This document shows positions 1 to 9,260 of a stretch of DNA of 64,000 nt, piece after piece. The position numbers and the translations under genes are program-made. Source of the stretch: KACC-23026 sp963829575 (GTDB taxonomy: Bacteria; Bacillota; Bacilli; Bacillales; Sporolactobacillaceae); contig CAWHJF010000003.1 in assembly GCA_963829575.1 (NCBI GenBank), positions 124,001 through 188,000 of the forward strand, in the 5' to 3' direction. Numbering within the stretch: position 1 is the stretch's first letter; every line of letters begins with the position of its first letter. The notes beneath the pieces are model-generated. The model made no database searches and was not told the DNA's origin. It was given only the letters and a program-made list of their open reading frames with translations.

Positions 1-69
1 CTCAATCATGTCACGCATTAACCGCCTCATAAAAGCGGAATCATCGACGACTAGAATGCGTTTCTTCAA
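1..69 (-). CDS. cheB: Chemotaxis response regulator / protein-glutamate methylesterase CheB (first 23 codons only)
   Basis: Only the N-terminus is inside the window. The minus strand reads M-KKRILVVDDSAFMRRLM, the start of a receiver domain with the paired acidic residues (VVDDS) of the phospho-acceptor pocket. The start is TTG at 67-69. The codon just upstream in frame is a stop, and an AAGGGGGG ribosome binding site lies 7 nt ahead. The TTG overlaps the TGA of flhG (TTGA), so the two are translationally coupled. CheB follows ylxH/flhG in the B. subtilis fla/che operon, which is why I prefer CheB over another response regulator; the catalytic methylesterase domain is not visible. By family knowledge it removes methyl groups from chemoreceptors during adaptation. 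Confidence 0.75.
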   Translation of the reverse strand, partial: MKKRILVVDDSAFMRRLMRDMIE

Positions 70-872
70 CTAGATTCCCCCCTTGCATAGGCTTGGGCCC
101 ATCTCTTTAAGATCAGTTCGACACTCTTCACGTAAAGCGATTTCTCATCCTTCCGTTTCCCTAATGATCTACTTAATACCCTTTCACTCGACAGTCGGCC
201 ACAAAATAATAAAGATCGACCTAAAAACCGAAGTGTGACCGCATTTAAATTTTGAAAAGCCGTTTCCGCTTCTTTAGGCGTACCCGAGTGTGTTAAAACA
301 ATCCCGATCGGCAGATGTTCAGAAATCGCATGAACGTGTTTAATCAGCGTGTACGCTTCAACTAAATCACTAGGATCGCTTTTTGTAACCAAGAGTAAAA
401 CAGAGGCTTTTCCAATTTCATCAAGGAAGAAGGTCTCAAATGCGCTTTGATAAACCAACAACGGGTTAAAATGTGTTGGGATTTTTTTGCTTAGATAGGC
501 CCCAACTTGGCGAAGGATTGGCTTGTAATGGTCGCTTTGGTTAAATAAAGCCGCCGTCGCAAGCATCATCCCATCTTTCTGCAGCACATCCCCCTCCCCA
601 AAAGAATACACTTCTCTATAGTTATCGGTAAAAAAAGGAGGATTGTTAAGGTTCAACAACAGACTTAATTGTTCGTCTTCTGAATCAATTTTTTCAATAT
701 CTAATAAAAACGGGGTCTGGTCCAACGCAACAAATGTTGCCGCCAATTGATAAGCAAAAACAGCACCTAGGGAGCCTGGTTGAACTTCTATAATGGATAT
801 GAAACCGAGATCACACAAAGGATCGCGTAGACTTTTCATTTTCTGTCTTAATTTCTCTGCCTGATCACTCAT
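66..872 (-). CDS. flhG: FlhG/YlxH-like MinD-family protein with a degenerate nucleotide site
   Basis: This lies in the ylxH (flhG) position between flhF and cheB, and overlaps flhF by 8 nt. Residues 3-9 are DQAEKLR, the N-terminal motif by which FlhG proteins stimulate the FlhF GTPase. FlhG is normally a MinD-like ATPase with a deviant Walker A loop (KGGVGKS) at about residues 30-40. Here that stretch reads IIEVQPGSLGAVF, without the lysines or the GK[S/T], and the following acidic motif is LLDIEKID. The rest keeps the expected length (268 aa, slightly short) and alpha/beta character. I infer a pseudo-ATPase that keeps the FlhF-contact motif but probably cannot bind ATP in the usual way. The name rests on position plus the N-terminal motif. 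Confidence 0.75.
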   Translation of the reverse strand: MSDQAEKLRQKMKSLRDPLCDLGFISIIEVQPGSLGAVFAYQLAATFVALDQTPFLLDIEKIDSEDEQLSLLLNLNNPPFFTDNYREVYSFGEGDVLQKDGMMLATAALFNQSDHYKPILRQVGAYLSKKIPTHFNPLLVYQSAFETFFLDEIGKASVLLLVTKSDPSDLVEAYTLIKHVHAISEHLPIGIVLTHSGTPKEAETAFQNLNAVTLRFLGRSLLFCGRLSSERVLSRSLGKRKDEKSLYVKSVELILKRWAQAYARGESS

Positions 873-2037
873 TCATTATTCCCTCAATCAATTTATCAAT
901 AAAGGCCTGTCGATCGGCTTCTAAAATATCATCTGGAACGTCCTGCCCATTAGTAAAATAGGTGACTCCATAGGAGTGACTAAGCATCAGTTGACATAAG
1001 TTTCCAATCGAAACCGTCTCATCCAACTTCGTGAAGATAAAATGTGAAATAGGGATGGTTTGAAATTGGTTTGTGATCCGTTCTAAATCTTGCTCTTTAG
1101 ACGTGGCACTTAAAACTAAATAGGTCTCCATTTGATCTTGAAAAGGGATCAATTGTAGAAGTTCATTCACATATTTTTTTTGTTGATAGTTTCGCCCAGC
1201 TGAGTCGACGATGATCAGGTCCACGTCTTGGTAGAGAGTGAGTGCCTCTTGAAAATCTTCCATAGAATAACAGACTGAGATCGGCACGTTTAAAATTTTG
1301 GCATAGGTTTTTAATTGGTCCACCGCCGCAATTCGATACGTATCCGTTGTAATGAGTGCCACCGATTTCTCTTCTTCAAGGACCGCTTTTGAAGCCAATT
1401 TAGCAGCCGTCGTGGTCTTCCCCACACCCGTTGGCCCAACCAATGTAATGAGTTTAGAATTTGAAAGTTTACCGGAAAAAGTAAAAGGACTTAACGCTTC
1501 ATAAAAAAAGGCATTAAGTTTTTCTTTTAACTCCTTTCGACTTAAAGGGTCTGGGCTTGAATACCAATCTCTTAAAAGGGTCTTAACTACGCGATCGGAA
1601 AAATCGGGTTTAAAATCAATTTGGATTAATTTATAGTAAATCGCTTTGATGACATCAGGAATTAAAGGGTCTCCACCCAGACGTTCACCAAACGAATTGG
1701 CTTGCGCTTCTGGGCCACTCTTTTTACGGACAGGAGACGTTTCGGTCGTCAAATTGGAGGTTTGATTGAGTTGGTCTACAAGATTACGAAATTCAATTTC
1801 ATCTTGATTAGGCGTGGTATCCACCCGAACAGATGGTGGCAATCCTTCCGCCTTTTTTAAACGCGGTTCTTCATCTAATGCCGCCACAATTTCGACGAAT
1901 TCCTTTTTAAAAGGTGGCAAAAAGCGAATCCTTTTTATTTTTTTAGTATATAGAATGATGGCATCAGGGCCTAATTCCTTTTTGACTTTCCCCATGGCTT
2001 CTGTAACCGTTGAGGCTTGGATTCGTTTTGTCTTCAT
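865..2037 (-). CDS. flhF: Flagellar SRP-family GTPase FlhF
   Basis: This is a 390-aa SRP-type GTPase that, with FlhG, sets the position and number of flagella. The NG domain shows the P-loop GPTGVGKTTT at 201-210, the TTDTYRIAAVDQL region near 230-242, the G3 motif DSAGR at 278-282 (DTAGR in many homologues) and TKLD at 336-339. The first 190 residues form the family's basic B domain plus an N-domain helix bundle. The start ATG overlaps the flhA stop (ATGA), so it is coupled to flhA. It is the third SRP GTPase of the window, beside ffh and ftsY, but the B domain and fla/che context make the assignment safe. The downstream partner FlhG looks degenerate. Confidence 0.96.
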   Translation of the reverse strand: MKTKRIQASTVTEAMGKVKKELGPDAIILYTKKIKRIRFLPPFKKEFVEIVAALDEEPRLKKAEGLPPSVRVDTTPNQDEIEFRNLVDQLNQTSNLTTETSPVRKKSGPEAQANSFGERLGGDPLIPDVIKAIYYKLIQIDFKPDFSDRVVKTLLRDWYSSPDPLSRKELKEKLNAFFYEALSPFTFSGKLSNSKLITLVGPTGVGKTTTAAKLASKAVLEEEKSVALITTDTYRIAAVDQLKTYAKILNVPISVCYSMEDFQEALTLYQDVDLIIVDSAGRNYQQKKYVNELLQLIPFQDQMETYLVLSATSKEQDLERITNQFQTIPISHFIFTKLDETVSIGNLCQLMLSHSYGVTYFTNGQDVPDDILEADRQAFIDKLIEGIMNE

Positions 2038-4061
2038 GCGACATTTACCACTCCAATACTTTGTACTTCAATATTCGGTTCCAGTTCGTTGTAAGAGAGC
2101 ACCACAACCTGTGGAAGATAGCGTTCGATGAGCTGTCTGACATAAGGTCGAATGGCTGGTGAACAGAGGATGACCGGATCTTGATCCGGATCCATATTCA
2201 TAATGGTTTCACTCACAGTATTTAGAACGTGCTGCGTGGTGTCTGGATCCAATGTAAGGTAATTCCCATGTTCTGTTTTATGAATGGCACCGGCAATCAT
2301 TTCTTCAAGTCTCGGTTCAAGCGTGATCACTCTAAGAAATGCCTGTTTCACATAATGCTGAGTAATTTGTCTTGATAAGCTTTGGCGAACATATTCTGTT
2401 AAGAGTTCCGGGTCTTTTGTCATCACGCTATAGTCCGCTAACGCTTCAAAAATCACCGGTAAATTACGGATCGATAAGCCTTCTCTTAATAGATTAGCGA
2501 GTACTTTTTGAATTTCACCAATTCCAAGCGGATCTGGGGTGACTTCTTCAACCAACGTGCTGTAAGACTCGCGTAAATGTTCGACCAATTGTTTGGTCTC
2601 CTGACGTCCAAGTAGTTCGTAAGCATGTTTCTTAAGCACTTCTGTTAAATGAGTGGACACAACCGAAGGCGGGTCCACCACCGTATAACCCAAGAGTTCA
2701 GCCTCATCTTTCACCGTTTCTGTGATCCACTTTGCCGGTAATCCGAAGGCCGGTTCAAGGGTATCGATCCCTTGAATGGATGGATCCTCCTCACCTGGAC
2801 TCATCGCCAAGTAATGATCGAGCAATAATTTCCCAGAGGCGATCTCAGTTCCTTTTAATTTAATTCGGTAAGCCGTTGGTTCTAATTGAATATTGTCACG
2901 GATTCGAACCACTGGAATGACGAGGCCTAACTCAACCGCCAATTGTCTTCGAATCATAACAATTCGATCGAGCAAATCACCGCCCTGATTTGTGTCAGCC
3001 AATGGAACTAGGGCATACCCAAATTCAAATTCAATGGGGTCCATTTGAAGAAGATCGACAACACTTTCTGGACTTTTCATTTTTTCCGTTTCGATTTCTT
3101 CAAATTCTTCTGGATTAAAGGCATCTTCCTTCTTATTATTCTGACTGAGGAAAATCCCCCCACCAATTAATAAAACTGCAATCGGAAAGGTTGTTAAAAA
3201 TCCAATTGGGGTAAAACCAAGAAAGAGAATCATTCCGCCTGCAATCATAAGCATGATTGGGTATCTCAAAATCTGTTTTGAGACATCTTGTCCTAAATTA
3301 CCATCAGAGCCCGCTCTTGTTACGACAATCCCGGTCGCAGTTGAGATTAATAGAGCTGGAATTTGACTAACCAGTCCATCCCCCACTGAAAGAGTTGTAA
3401 AATGCTTACTTGCATCAGCCAAAGCCATTTGAAGTTGCACCATACCAATGATCATGCCTACGATCAGATTAATCGTCACAATAATGATACTTGCAATAGC
3501 ATCCCCTTTAACGAATTTACTCGCACCATCCATGGCTCCATAGAAATCCGCTTCTTGCTCAATTTTTTCACGGCGATCTTTCGCCTGTTGTTCATTAATC
3601 AACCCTGCATTAAGGTCGGCATCAATACTCATCTGTTTACCTGGCATCGCATCCAAAGTGAAACGAGCCGCCACTTCAGAAACACGTTCCGCCCCTTTTG
3701 TGATGACAATGAACTGAATAATAATCAGAATGAGAAACACAACGAATCCAACGAGCGCATTACCGCCAATTACAAAGTTTCCAAACGCTTCGATGACCAC
3801 ACCCGCGTCACCAGTTCCTAATATTTTTCGTGTGGTGGAGACGTTCAGACCAAGGCGAAAAAGAGTCAGCAAAAGTAATAGGGTCGGAAGAATCGAGAAC
3901 TCCAGTGGTTCTTTCGTATTCAAAGACACAAGCAGGACAATTAAAGCGAGCGAGATATTAATTATGATGAAAAAACTGAGTAAAAAATTCGGTAATGGAA
4001 CGATGAGCATCAGGACAATTAAAATAACACCTGCTATAACAATAAAGTCACGGGCTTTCAT
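2034..4061 (-). CDS. flhA: Flagellar export gate protein FlhA
   Basis: FlhA is the large export-gate subunit of the flagellar type III secretion system; its cytoplasmic ring binds chaperone-substrate complexes. The protein has 675 aa, the usual length. The N-terminal half has about eight membrane segments beginning at residue 6, with the conserved cytoplasmic loop DAMPGKQMSIDADLNAG near residues 138-154 (FHIPEP region). The C-terminal half (about 330-675) is the soluble domain. It overlaps flhF by 4 nt and lies 29 nt after flhB. No lesions are seen. Confidence 0.97.
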   Translation of the reverse strand: MKARDFIVIAGVILIVLMLIVPLPNFLLSFFIIINISLALIVLLVSLNTKEPLEFSILPTLLLLLTLFRLGLNVSTTRKILGTGDAGVVIEAFGNFVIGGNALVGFVVFLILIIIQFIVITKGAERVSEVAARFTLDAMPGKQMSIDADLNAGLINEQQAKDRREKIEQEADFYGAMDGASKFVKGDAIASIIIVTINLIVGMIIGMVQLQMALADASKHFTTLSVGDGLVSQIPALLISTATGIVVTRAGSDGNLGQDVSKQILRYPIMLMIAGGMILFLGFTPIGFLTTFPIAVLLIGGGIFLSQNNKKEDAFNPEEFEEIETEKMKSPESVVDLLQMDPIEFEFGYALVPLADTNQGGDLLDRIVMIRRQLAVELGLVIPVVRIRDNIQLEPTAYRIKLKGTEIASGKLLLDHYLAMSPGEEDPSIQGIDTLEPAFGLPAKWITETVKDEAELLGYTVVDPPSVVSTHLTEVLKKHAYELLGRQETKQLVEHLRESYSTLVEEVTPDPLGIGEIQKVLANLLREGLSIRNLPVIFEALADYSVMTKDPELLTEYVRQSLSRQITQHYVKQAFLRVITLEPRLEEMIAGAIHKTEHGNYLTLDPDTTQHVLNTVSETIMNMDPDQDPVILCSPAIRPYVRQLIERYLPQVVVLSYNELEPNIEVQSIGVVNVA

Positions 4062-4090
4062 CGGTCTCCCCCTCCCTTAATAGATTTCAT

Positions 4091-5176
4091 TTATTTAACC
4101 TTTCCCTTCAAGCGGTACACAAAGGCTAACACTTCTGCTACTGCTTTAAAAAATGTTTCTGGGACACTGTCCCCAATTTCAAGTTGGGCGTAGAGCGCTC
4201 GCGCCAGCGTTCGTTTTTCAACAATGGCAACATGATGTTCCTTCGCGACTTCTCTTATTTTAAGGGCCACAAAGTCCGCTCCCTTTGCAATGACTCTCGG
4301 TGCATCCATTGTCGCTTCATCATATCGCAGTGCAACCGCATAGTGGGTCGGGTTGGTAATAATTACATCTGCTTTAGGAACTTCCTGCATCATTCGACGC
4401 ATCGCCATTTGACGCTGCCGTTCGCGGATTTTAGATTTGATGAGAGGGTCACCCTCTGACTTTTTATATTCATCTTTTATGTCTTGTTTGGACATCCGCA
4501 AATTTTTCTCATGATCAAATCGTTGATAGGCGTAATCAAATCCCGCTAAGACGATTAACAATACAGAGACTGTTAAGCCCATCTGTAAAACGATCCGTCC
4601 AATGAGGCCAAGGGAGCTTCCTAAACTTAACGACAACATACCCATTAAATCCCCTTTATGGCTCCACAGAATCATAAATGCGGCAAGTCCCACGATCAAG
4701 ATTTTTAAAAGGGATTTCAACAACTCAACAATTGCTCGCATTGAATAAATTCGTTTGAAACCAGATAAGGGGTTGATCCGCTCCCACTTAAACTGCAAAG
4801 ATTCTGTAGTAAACATAAAGCCCACCTGAAGTACATTAGAGGCAATCCCTACAACGAGTCCTGTTATGAGTACTGGCGCTAGAATTTTTCCAACTTGTAG
4901 CACTAAACCCGAAAAAAACGCTTGAAGGTCGCCTTCTTTCATGGACATCGTGAGCCCATTTGTAAAAATAGACGTCATCATGTTCAACAAACCGCCGCCC
5001 ATGGTTCTTCCTTCAAACATGAACAAAAAAAACATTGCTAAGAGTGATAACGCCGTCGAGATTTCGGAACTTTTAGCAACTTGACCTTTTTTTCTGGCTT
5101 CTTGCCGTTTCTTAGGTGTGGCTTTTTCTGTTTTCTCGCCGGCAAAAAACTGTAAATCCACCGTGAACCGTTGCAT
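4091..5176 (-). CDS. flhB: Flagellar export switch protein FlhB
   Basis: This 361-aa export-apparatus protein switches substrate specificity from rod/hook to filament. It starts with the family signature GEKTEKATPKKRQEARKKGQ (residues 13-32), followed by four membrane segments (about 40-60, 95-118, 147-170, 190-212). The cytoplasmic tail contains the autocleavage motif NPTH at 275-278 in the context VIITNPTHYAVAL. All key residues are present. It sits 3 nt after the fliR stop. A separate small gene at 31972-32256 encodes only a tail-like domain of this family (ylqH). Confidence 0.97.
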   Translation of the reverse strand: MQRFTVDLQFFAGEKTEKATPKKRQEARKKGQVAKSSEISTALSLLAMFFLFMFEGRTMGGGLLNMMTSIFTNGLTMSMKEGDLQAFFSGLVLQVGKILAPVLITGLVVGIASNVLQVGFMFTTESLQFKWERINPLSGFKRIYSMRAIVELLKSLLKILIVGLAAFMILWSHKGDLMGMLSLSLGSSLGLIGRIVLQMGLTVSVLLIVLAGFDYAYQRFDHEKNLRMSKQDIKDEYKKSEGDPLIKSKIRERQRQMAMRRMMQEVPKADVIITNPTHYAVALRYDEATMDAPRVIAKGADFVALKIREVAKEHHVAIVEKRTLARALYAQLEIGDSVPETFFKAVAEVLAFVYRLKGKVK

Positions 5177-5179
5177 GAC

Positions 5180-5953
5180 CTAGCCTCCCAAAATCAAGAC
5201 AAATTGCTGTAGGACGTTTGTTGTGTTCTCAAATAAATATTGAAAAAAGGAAATGTATAATGGCAGGACAAGAACGAACAACACAAACCCAACTCCAATT
5301 TTCAGAGGAACCCCGACAACAAATACATTCAGTTGTGGAACCGTACGTGCCACAACCCCGACCGCGACATCCACCAAAAATAAAGATCCAACAATTGGTA
5401 AAGACATTTGCAAAGCATCTGTAAAACCAAGCAAAAAAGTGTGGGTCACGAACTCTGCCGGCGTCCCTGATGTAATGGATACGCCTAAAGATTTAAGCGG
5501 AATGAGCCGATAACTATCAAGAACACCATTGATGAGCATGTGATGCGCATTGACTGACAATAAAAACAAAATCATAAAAGCGTTTAATAACTCACCCGAC
5601 AAAGGGGATTGTGTGCCATTTTGCGGATCGAGAAGACTGGCCATTGAAAGTCCCATTTGCAGATCAATAAAACTACCTGCCATTTGGACCGCAAAGAACA
5701 GTAAGCCTGCAACGAGCCCCATACTTAAACCTACAACAGATTCTTTCATCACTAATAAAATAAAGTGTGGGTCAAAGACAATGGACCGGTCATTTAAAGT
5801 TGCGGCTGAAAGGTAAGCCAAACAGACACCCAGGCCAATTTTAAAGGTTGGCGGTACCGTTTTGTAAGAAAAAATCGGTGCAGTAAAGAAAAAACAGGTC
5901 ATGCGAACCAAACAAAGTAAAAAACTAGGTAGCAAAGTTAGTAAACCCGACAT
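5180..5953 (-). CDS. fliR: Flagellar export gate protein FliR
   Basis: FliR is a core component of the FliPQR export gate in the MS-ring pore. The 257-aa product is strongly hydrophobic, with about six membrane segments, and ends in the typical short cytoplasmic tail. The gene lies 1 nt after fliQ and 3 nt before flhB, in the canonical order fliO-fliP-fliQ-fliR-flhB-flhA. The ATG start encodes MSGLLTLLPSF, a typical family N-terminus. Confidence 0.95.
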   Translation of the reverse strand: MSGLLTLLPSFLLCLVRMTCFFFTAPIFSYKTVPPTFKIGLGVCLAYLSAATLNDRSIVFDPHFILLVMKESVVGLSMGLVAGLLFFAVQMAGSFIDLQMGLSMASLLDPQNGTQSPLSGELLNAFMILFLLSVNAHHMLINGVLDSYRLIPLKSLGVSITSGTPAEFVTHTFLLGFTDALQMSLPIVGSLFLVDVAVGVVARTVPQLNVFVVGVPLKIGVGFVLFVLVLPLYISFFQYLFENTTNVLQQFVLILGG

Positions 5954-5954
5954 T

Positions 5955-6224
5955 TTAACCTACAAAGTGGCTTAAATTGGCGAAGATATCTTGGGTGAAC
6001 GTCAAAAGCTGCGACAACATCCAAGGACCAAAGAATACTAAAGCCAATAGAACCGCCACAATTTTCGGAATAAAGGCGAGCGTCTGTTCTTGAATTTGGG
6101 TCGTCGCTTGAAAGATACTGACGAGAAGCCCAACTACAAGCGCGATAATCAACATCGGTCCACACACAAGTAAAATCGTCATAATCGCACGCTCCGCAAG
6201 ACTTGTAATAAATTCACTGCTCAT
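5955..6224 (-). CDS. fliQ: Flagellar export gate protein FliQ
   Basis: This 89-aa two-helix membrane protein is a component of the export gate. I chose the ATG giving MSSEFITSLAERAI, because GAGGGG lies 7 nt upstream and the length then equals the usual 89-90 residues. An in-frame GTG five codons earlier overlaps the fliP stop and is less likely. Two hydrophobic helices (about 12-40 and 50-75) flank the conserved stretch QEQTLAFIPK. Confidence 0.95.
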   Translation of the reverse strand: MSSEFITSLAERAIMTILLVCGPMLIIALVVGLLVSIFQATTQIQEQTLAFIPKIVAVLLALVFFGPWMLSQLLTFTQDIFANLSHFVG

Positions 6225-6238
6225 TTGTTTTCCCCTCA

Positions 6239-6919
6239 CTAGCTATAACTGATTAATATAGATTTTACGATTAGATACCAGCCATCGACCATAACAAACA
6301 ATAAGATTTTAAACGGCAATGAAATCATGACCGGTGGTAGCATCATCATCCCCATCGCCATTAAAATACTCGCCACGACCATATCTATAATTAGAAATGG
6401 GATAAAAATCATGAAACCCATTTGAAAAGCGGTTTTTAACTCACTGATCGTATACGCGGGTACGAGTGCTGTTAAAGGAATGCTTTGTACGTTCTTTGGC
6501 TCGGAATAATGCCCATAATCTAAAAATAATTGCAGGTCCTGCTGCCGCGTTTGTTTTGCCATAAACGTCTTAAACGGCTCAACCGCCTTTTCCGCCGCTT
6601 GGCTTTGTGTCAATTCCCCTTTCATGTAAGGTTGAACCGCATCATGGTTGGCCTGAGTTAGGACAGGTGCCATTATGAAGAAGGTTAAAAATAAAGCGAG
6701 TCCAATGATGACTTGGTTCGGCGGCATTTGCTGCGTGCCTAGGGACGTCCGAACAAATCCAAGCACAATGACAATACGAGTAAACGAGGTCATCAGAATT
6801 AAAATAGAGGGTGCCAAAGATAAGACGGTTAATAAAATTAATAACTGTAGGGTATTGCCCACATCTTGAGGATTCTGGGATAAGACATTGCTTGGTAATC
6901 CCGGTAAAAGGTTAGTCAT
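6239..6919 (-). CDS. fliP: Flagellar export gate protein FliP
   Basis: FliP is the main subunit of the FliPQR export gate. The 226-aa product carries the family signature blocks LAPSILILMTSFTRIVIVL (about residues 35-53) and a C-terminal membrane pair containing FIPFLIIDMVVASILMAMGM. The N-terminus lacks a clear cleavable signal peptide, whereas many FliP proteins have one. It overlaps the end of fliO by 8 nt. The stop abuts the fliQ leader. Confidence 0.96.
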   Translation of the reverse strand: MTNLLPGLPSNVLSQNPQDVGNTLQLLILLTVLSLAPSILILMTSFTRIVIVLGFVRTSLGTQQMPPNQVIIGLALFLTFFIMAPVLTQANHDAVQPYMKGELTQSQAAEKAVEPFKTFMAKQTRQQDLQLFLDYGHYSEPKNVQSIPLTALVPAYTISELKTAFQMGFMIFIPFLIIDMVVASILMAMGMMMLPPVMISLPFKILLFVMVDGWYLIVKSILISYS

Positions 6920-7601
6920 GCGGTGGCGGCTCCTTTTTTAAAAGCTCTTCCAACCCTTTTTCACGGGCTTCTAAGATCTGATCGAGCTCTGCTTTGAACT
7001 TTGGTTTGGTTCCAACGTTCAAACTCTTTAATTTGGTGTTTGCTTTTGCCCATTCTACCCATTTGCTTACATTCGGACGAAGCGTAACGGGTTCTTGCTG
7101 ATTGACGAAGCTTTCTAGAACATCTGGATCGTCTACTTCTTTAATCAAACTGACATTTTCACCGATCCCCAAAATTAAGACCTCATTACCGATCTTAACC
7201 AGTTGAACCGAACGATTGGCCCCAACGGATACTCCGCCTAGGTTCCGAATCTGACCAACGTGTTGAAACGAACGCGTTCGTTTGGAAAGAAATCGATAGA
7301 AAAGGTAAATGAGAAAGAGCACAACACCTAATGCTAAGAACAATTTTAAAAATGTAAGAAATGTTCCTCCGGCATCGCTTTTGGGTAAAGCCGGAGAAGA
7401 ATGGGTTTGGTTAGTTGGCTTGTTGCGCTTTTGAATTGGTTTTGTTTGGGTTGAATTTGGCGTCTTATTCTGTTTTTGGATGGTATCATAGACAGTCCCA
7501 GCCCCCCCTGCGGCATAGGATACAGATCCATGGCTAAAGCTCATAACGATCAAAATGACGAGCAAGCAGTTCAGTAACCGAAAACCTTTCAAAACTCTCA
7601 C
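6912..7601 (-). CDS. fliO: Flagellar biosynthesis protein FliO (FliZ of Bacillus)
   Basis: FliO helps assemble the FliP ring of the export gate. The 229-aa product begins with a signal peptide (hydrophobic residues about 9-30 ending in SYAAG). A low-complexity, Asn/Gln/Lys-rich extracytoplasmic linker follows (about 32-80), then one membrane helix (about 82-105), then a compact cytoplasmic domain with the FliO-type core VGANRSVQLVKIGNEVLILG. This signal-plus-long-linker form is the FliZ type of Bacillus. It lies between cheY (3 nt) and fliP (overlap). Confidence 0.93.
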   Translation of the reverse strand: MRVLKGFRLLNCLLVILIVMSFSHGSVSYAAGGAGTVYDTIQKQNKTPNSTQTKPIQKRNKPTNQTHSSPALPKSDAGGTFLTFLKLFLALGVVLFLIYLFYRFLSKRTRSFQHVGQIRNLGGVSVGANRSVQLVKIGNEVLILGIGENVSLIKEVDDPDVLESFVNQQEPVTLRPNVSKWVEWAKANTKLKSLNVGTKPKFKAELDQILEAREKGLEELLKKEPPPHD

Positions 7602-7604
7602 GCC

Positions 7605-7970
7605 CTACTTCTCTAGTGTCTTTTTAATCGCTTCAAGTACCCGGTCACTTTGAAATGGCTTTACTAAGAAATCTTTAGCTCCTGCTTGAATCGCATCAAT
7701 GACCATGGCTTGTTGGCCCATAGCGGAGCACATAATAATTTTCGCTTGCGGATCGAGTTCTCGGATTTTCTTAAGACTTGTGATCCCGTCCATTTCCGGC
7801 ATCGTGATATCCATGGTGACCAAGTCTGGACGATGTTCTTTGTATTTTTCAATGGCCTCTTCACCATTACCAGCTTCTGCAACAACTTCATAACCATTTT
7901 TCTCCAAGATATCCTTGATCATCATTCTCATAAATGCCGCATCATCGACAACCATTACGCGATTTCCCAT
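7605..7970 (-). CDS. cheY: Chemotaxis response regulator CheY
   Basis: CheY is a stand-alone receiver domain (121 aa) that, when phosphorylated by CheA, binds the flagellar switch. The acidic pair is D9/D10, the phospho-acceptor is D54 (VTMDITMPEMDG), the Ser/Thr position is S82 and the invariant lysine is K104 (FLVKPF). It lies between fliY and fliO, as in B. subtilis. The neighbouring FliY has CheC-type phosphatase sites that would dephosphorylate this protein. Confidence 0.97.
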   Translation of the reverse strand: MGNRVMVVDDAAFMRMMIKDILEKNGYEVVAEAGNGEEAIEKYKEHRPDLVTMDITMPEMDGITSLKKIRELDPQAKIIMCSAMGQQAMVIDAIQAGAKDFLVKPFQSDRVLEAIKKTLEK

Positions 7971-8009
7971 TTGAGAAAACCTCCCTTTTTAGTTACATCT
8001 AACGCTTTA

Positions 8010-9260
8010 TCAACTCAGGTTTTGAATACGTTCCTTTTTATTTACAATTTCAGTGATCCGAACACCAAAGTTCTCATCAATTACCACAACCTCGCCCTTT
8101 GCAATGGGTTGATTGTTAATTAGGATGTCAACGGGCTCACCCGCCAATTTGTCCAATTCAACGACGGTGCCCGGCACGAGCGATAGAATGTCCTTAATCA
8201 ACCGACTTGTTCTCCCTAGTTCAACGGTCACATTAAGAGGAATATCTAATAATAAATCAATATTTCGGCTATCCGTTGCCCCACCGCTCACTTCTTCTAG
8301 TGGGCTAAATTCTAAGGGGTGAACTGGAATTTCAGGTTTTGCCTTTCTTGCCTGCGGACGCTCGGCAGGCGTCGGTTGTGCCTCCGGCTTTTGTGGCGCG
8401 CGTTGTGAGTTGAACAGGTCATCTGATGAGTCGTAGCTTTGTGAGAGAAGCCGATCCGATAAGGTCGGTTCGTCCGCCACTTCTGGTTTGATCGTCTCTG
8501 GAACAGCTTCTCTTTGAGGAGCTGGCCTCTCAAACGATTCTTCTATCTCTTCATTAGAAGGTGGATTCATCAGTTGCTGCACGAGTTCTTTAGCGAAATC
8601 AACTGGAACAACTTGCATAATACTTGAATCCATTAAGGTCCCAATTTTAATAGAAAACTTGATTCTCAAAAACTTCGAATCACCCGGCAGAGAATCCAAA
8701 CCTTGTTCCTTCTCAACATCTAAAATTTCGATGGTTGGGGGAGAAATGTCAATTCGCTTATTAAACATGGTTGACATGGCGGTTGAAGAGGAACCCATCA
8801 TCTGATTCATCGCTTCTTGAACCGCACTTAACTGAATCTCTCCAATCTCCTCTGACGGATGACTGCCATCGCCACCTAACATCAAATCGGCAATGACCCC
8901 TGCATCCCTCATATTAATCAACAAAACATTTGTACCACGGAATCCTTCGGTGTATTCCACACCAACAGCCACATGGGGGTATTGAAATTCATCATCTAAA
9001 TTCTTTTTTAGTACAAGAGAGACAGAAGGGGTTGTGATTTCGACTTTTTGATTTAACAGTGTGGAAAGAGCGGTTGAGGCACTCCCAAATGAGATGTTTC
9101 CAATCTCACCCAAAGCATCCTGCTCAATTGCTGTTAAAACATCCTCCAACTTAATCTCGTTGTCTGTTGGTTCAGCACCTGATTCTTCTTCATCAAGTTG
9201 GCTGACGCGTCCGAGCAACGCATCAATTTCTTCTTGTGACAACTTTCCACCTTCACTCAT
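8010..9260 (-). CDS. fliY: Flagellar motor switch phosphatase FliY
   Basis: FliY is a switch protein that also dephosphorylates CheY-P. Residues of about 45-200 form a CheC-like module with two phosphatase signatures, one around DALGEIGNISFGSAS and one around SAVQEAMNQMMGSSS, each with the conserved Glu and Asn. A Pro/Glu/Gln-rich linker (about 240-325) leads to a C-terminal FliN/SpoA domain (about 340-416, SRLIKDILSLVPGTVVEL). I chose the ATG at 9258-9260 (MSEGGKLSQEEID) because AAGGAG lies 9 nt upstream. An ATG and a TTG two and three codons earlier are possible. It overlaps the end of fliM. Confidence 0.95.
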   Translation of the reverse strand: MSEGGKLSQEEIDALLGRVSQLDEEESGAEPTDNEIKLEDVLTAIEQDALGEIGNISFGSASTALSTLLNQKVEITTPSVSLVLKKNLDDEFQYPHVAVGVEYTEGFRGTNVLLINMRDAGVIADLMLGGDGSHPSEEIGEIQLSAVQEAMNQMMGSSSTAMSTMFNKRIDISPPTIEILDVEKEQGLDSLPGDSKFLRIKFSIKIGTLMDSSIMQVVPVDFAKELVQQLMNPPSNEEIEESFERPAPQREAVPETIKPEVADEPTLSDRLLSQSYDSSDDLFNSQRAPQKPEAQPTPAERPQARKAKPEIPVHPLEFSPLEEVSGGATDSRNIDLLLDIPLNVTVELGRTSRLIKDILSLVPGTVVELDKLAGEPVDILINNQPIAKGEVVVIDENFGVRITEIVNKKERIQNLS

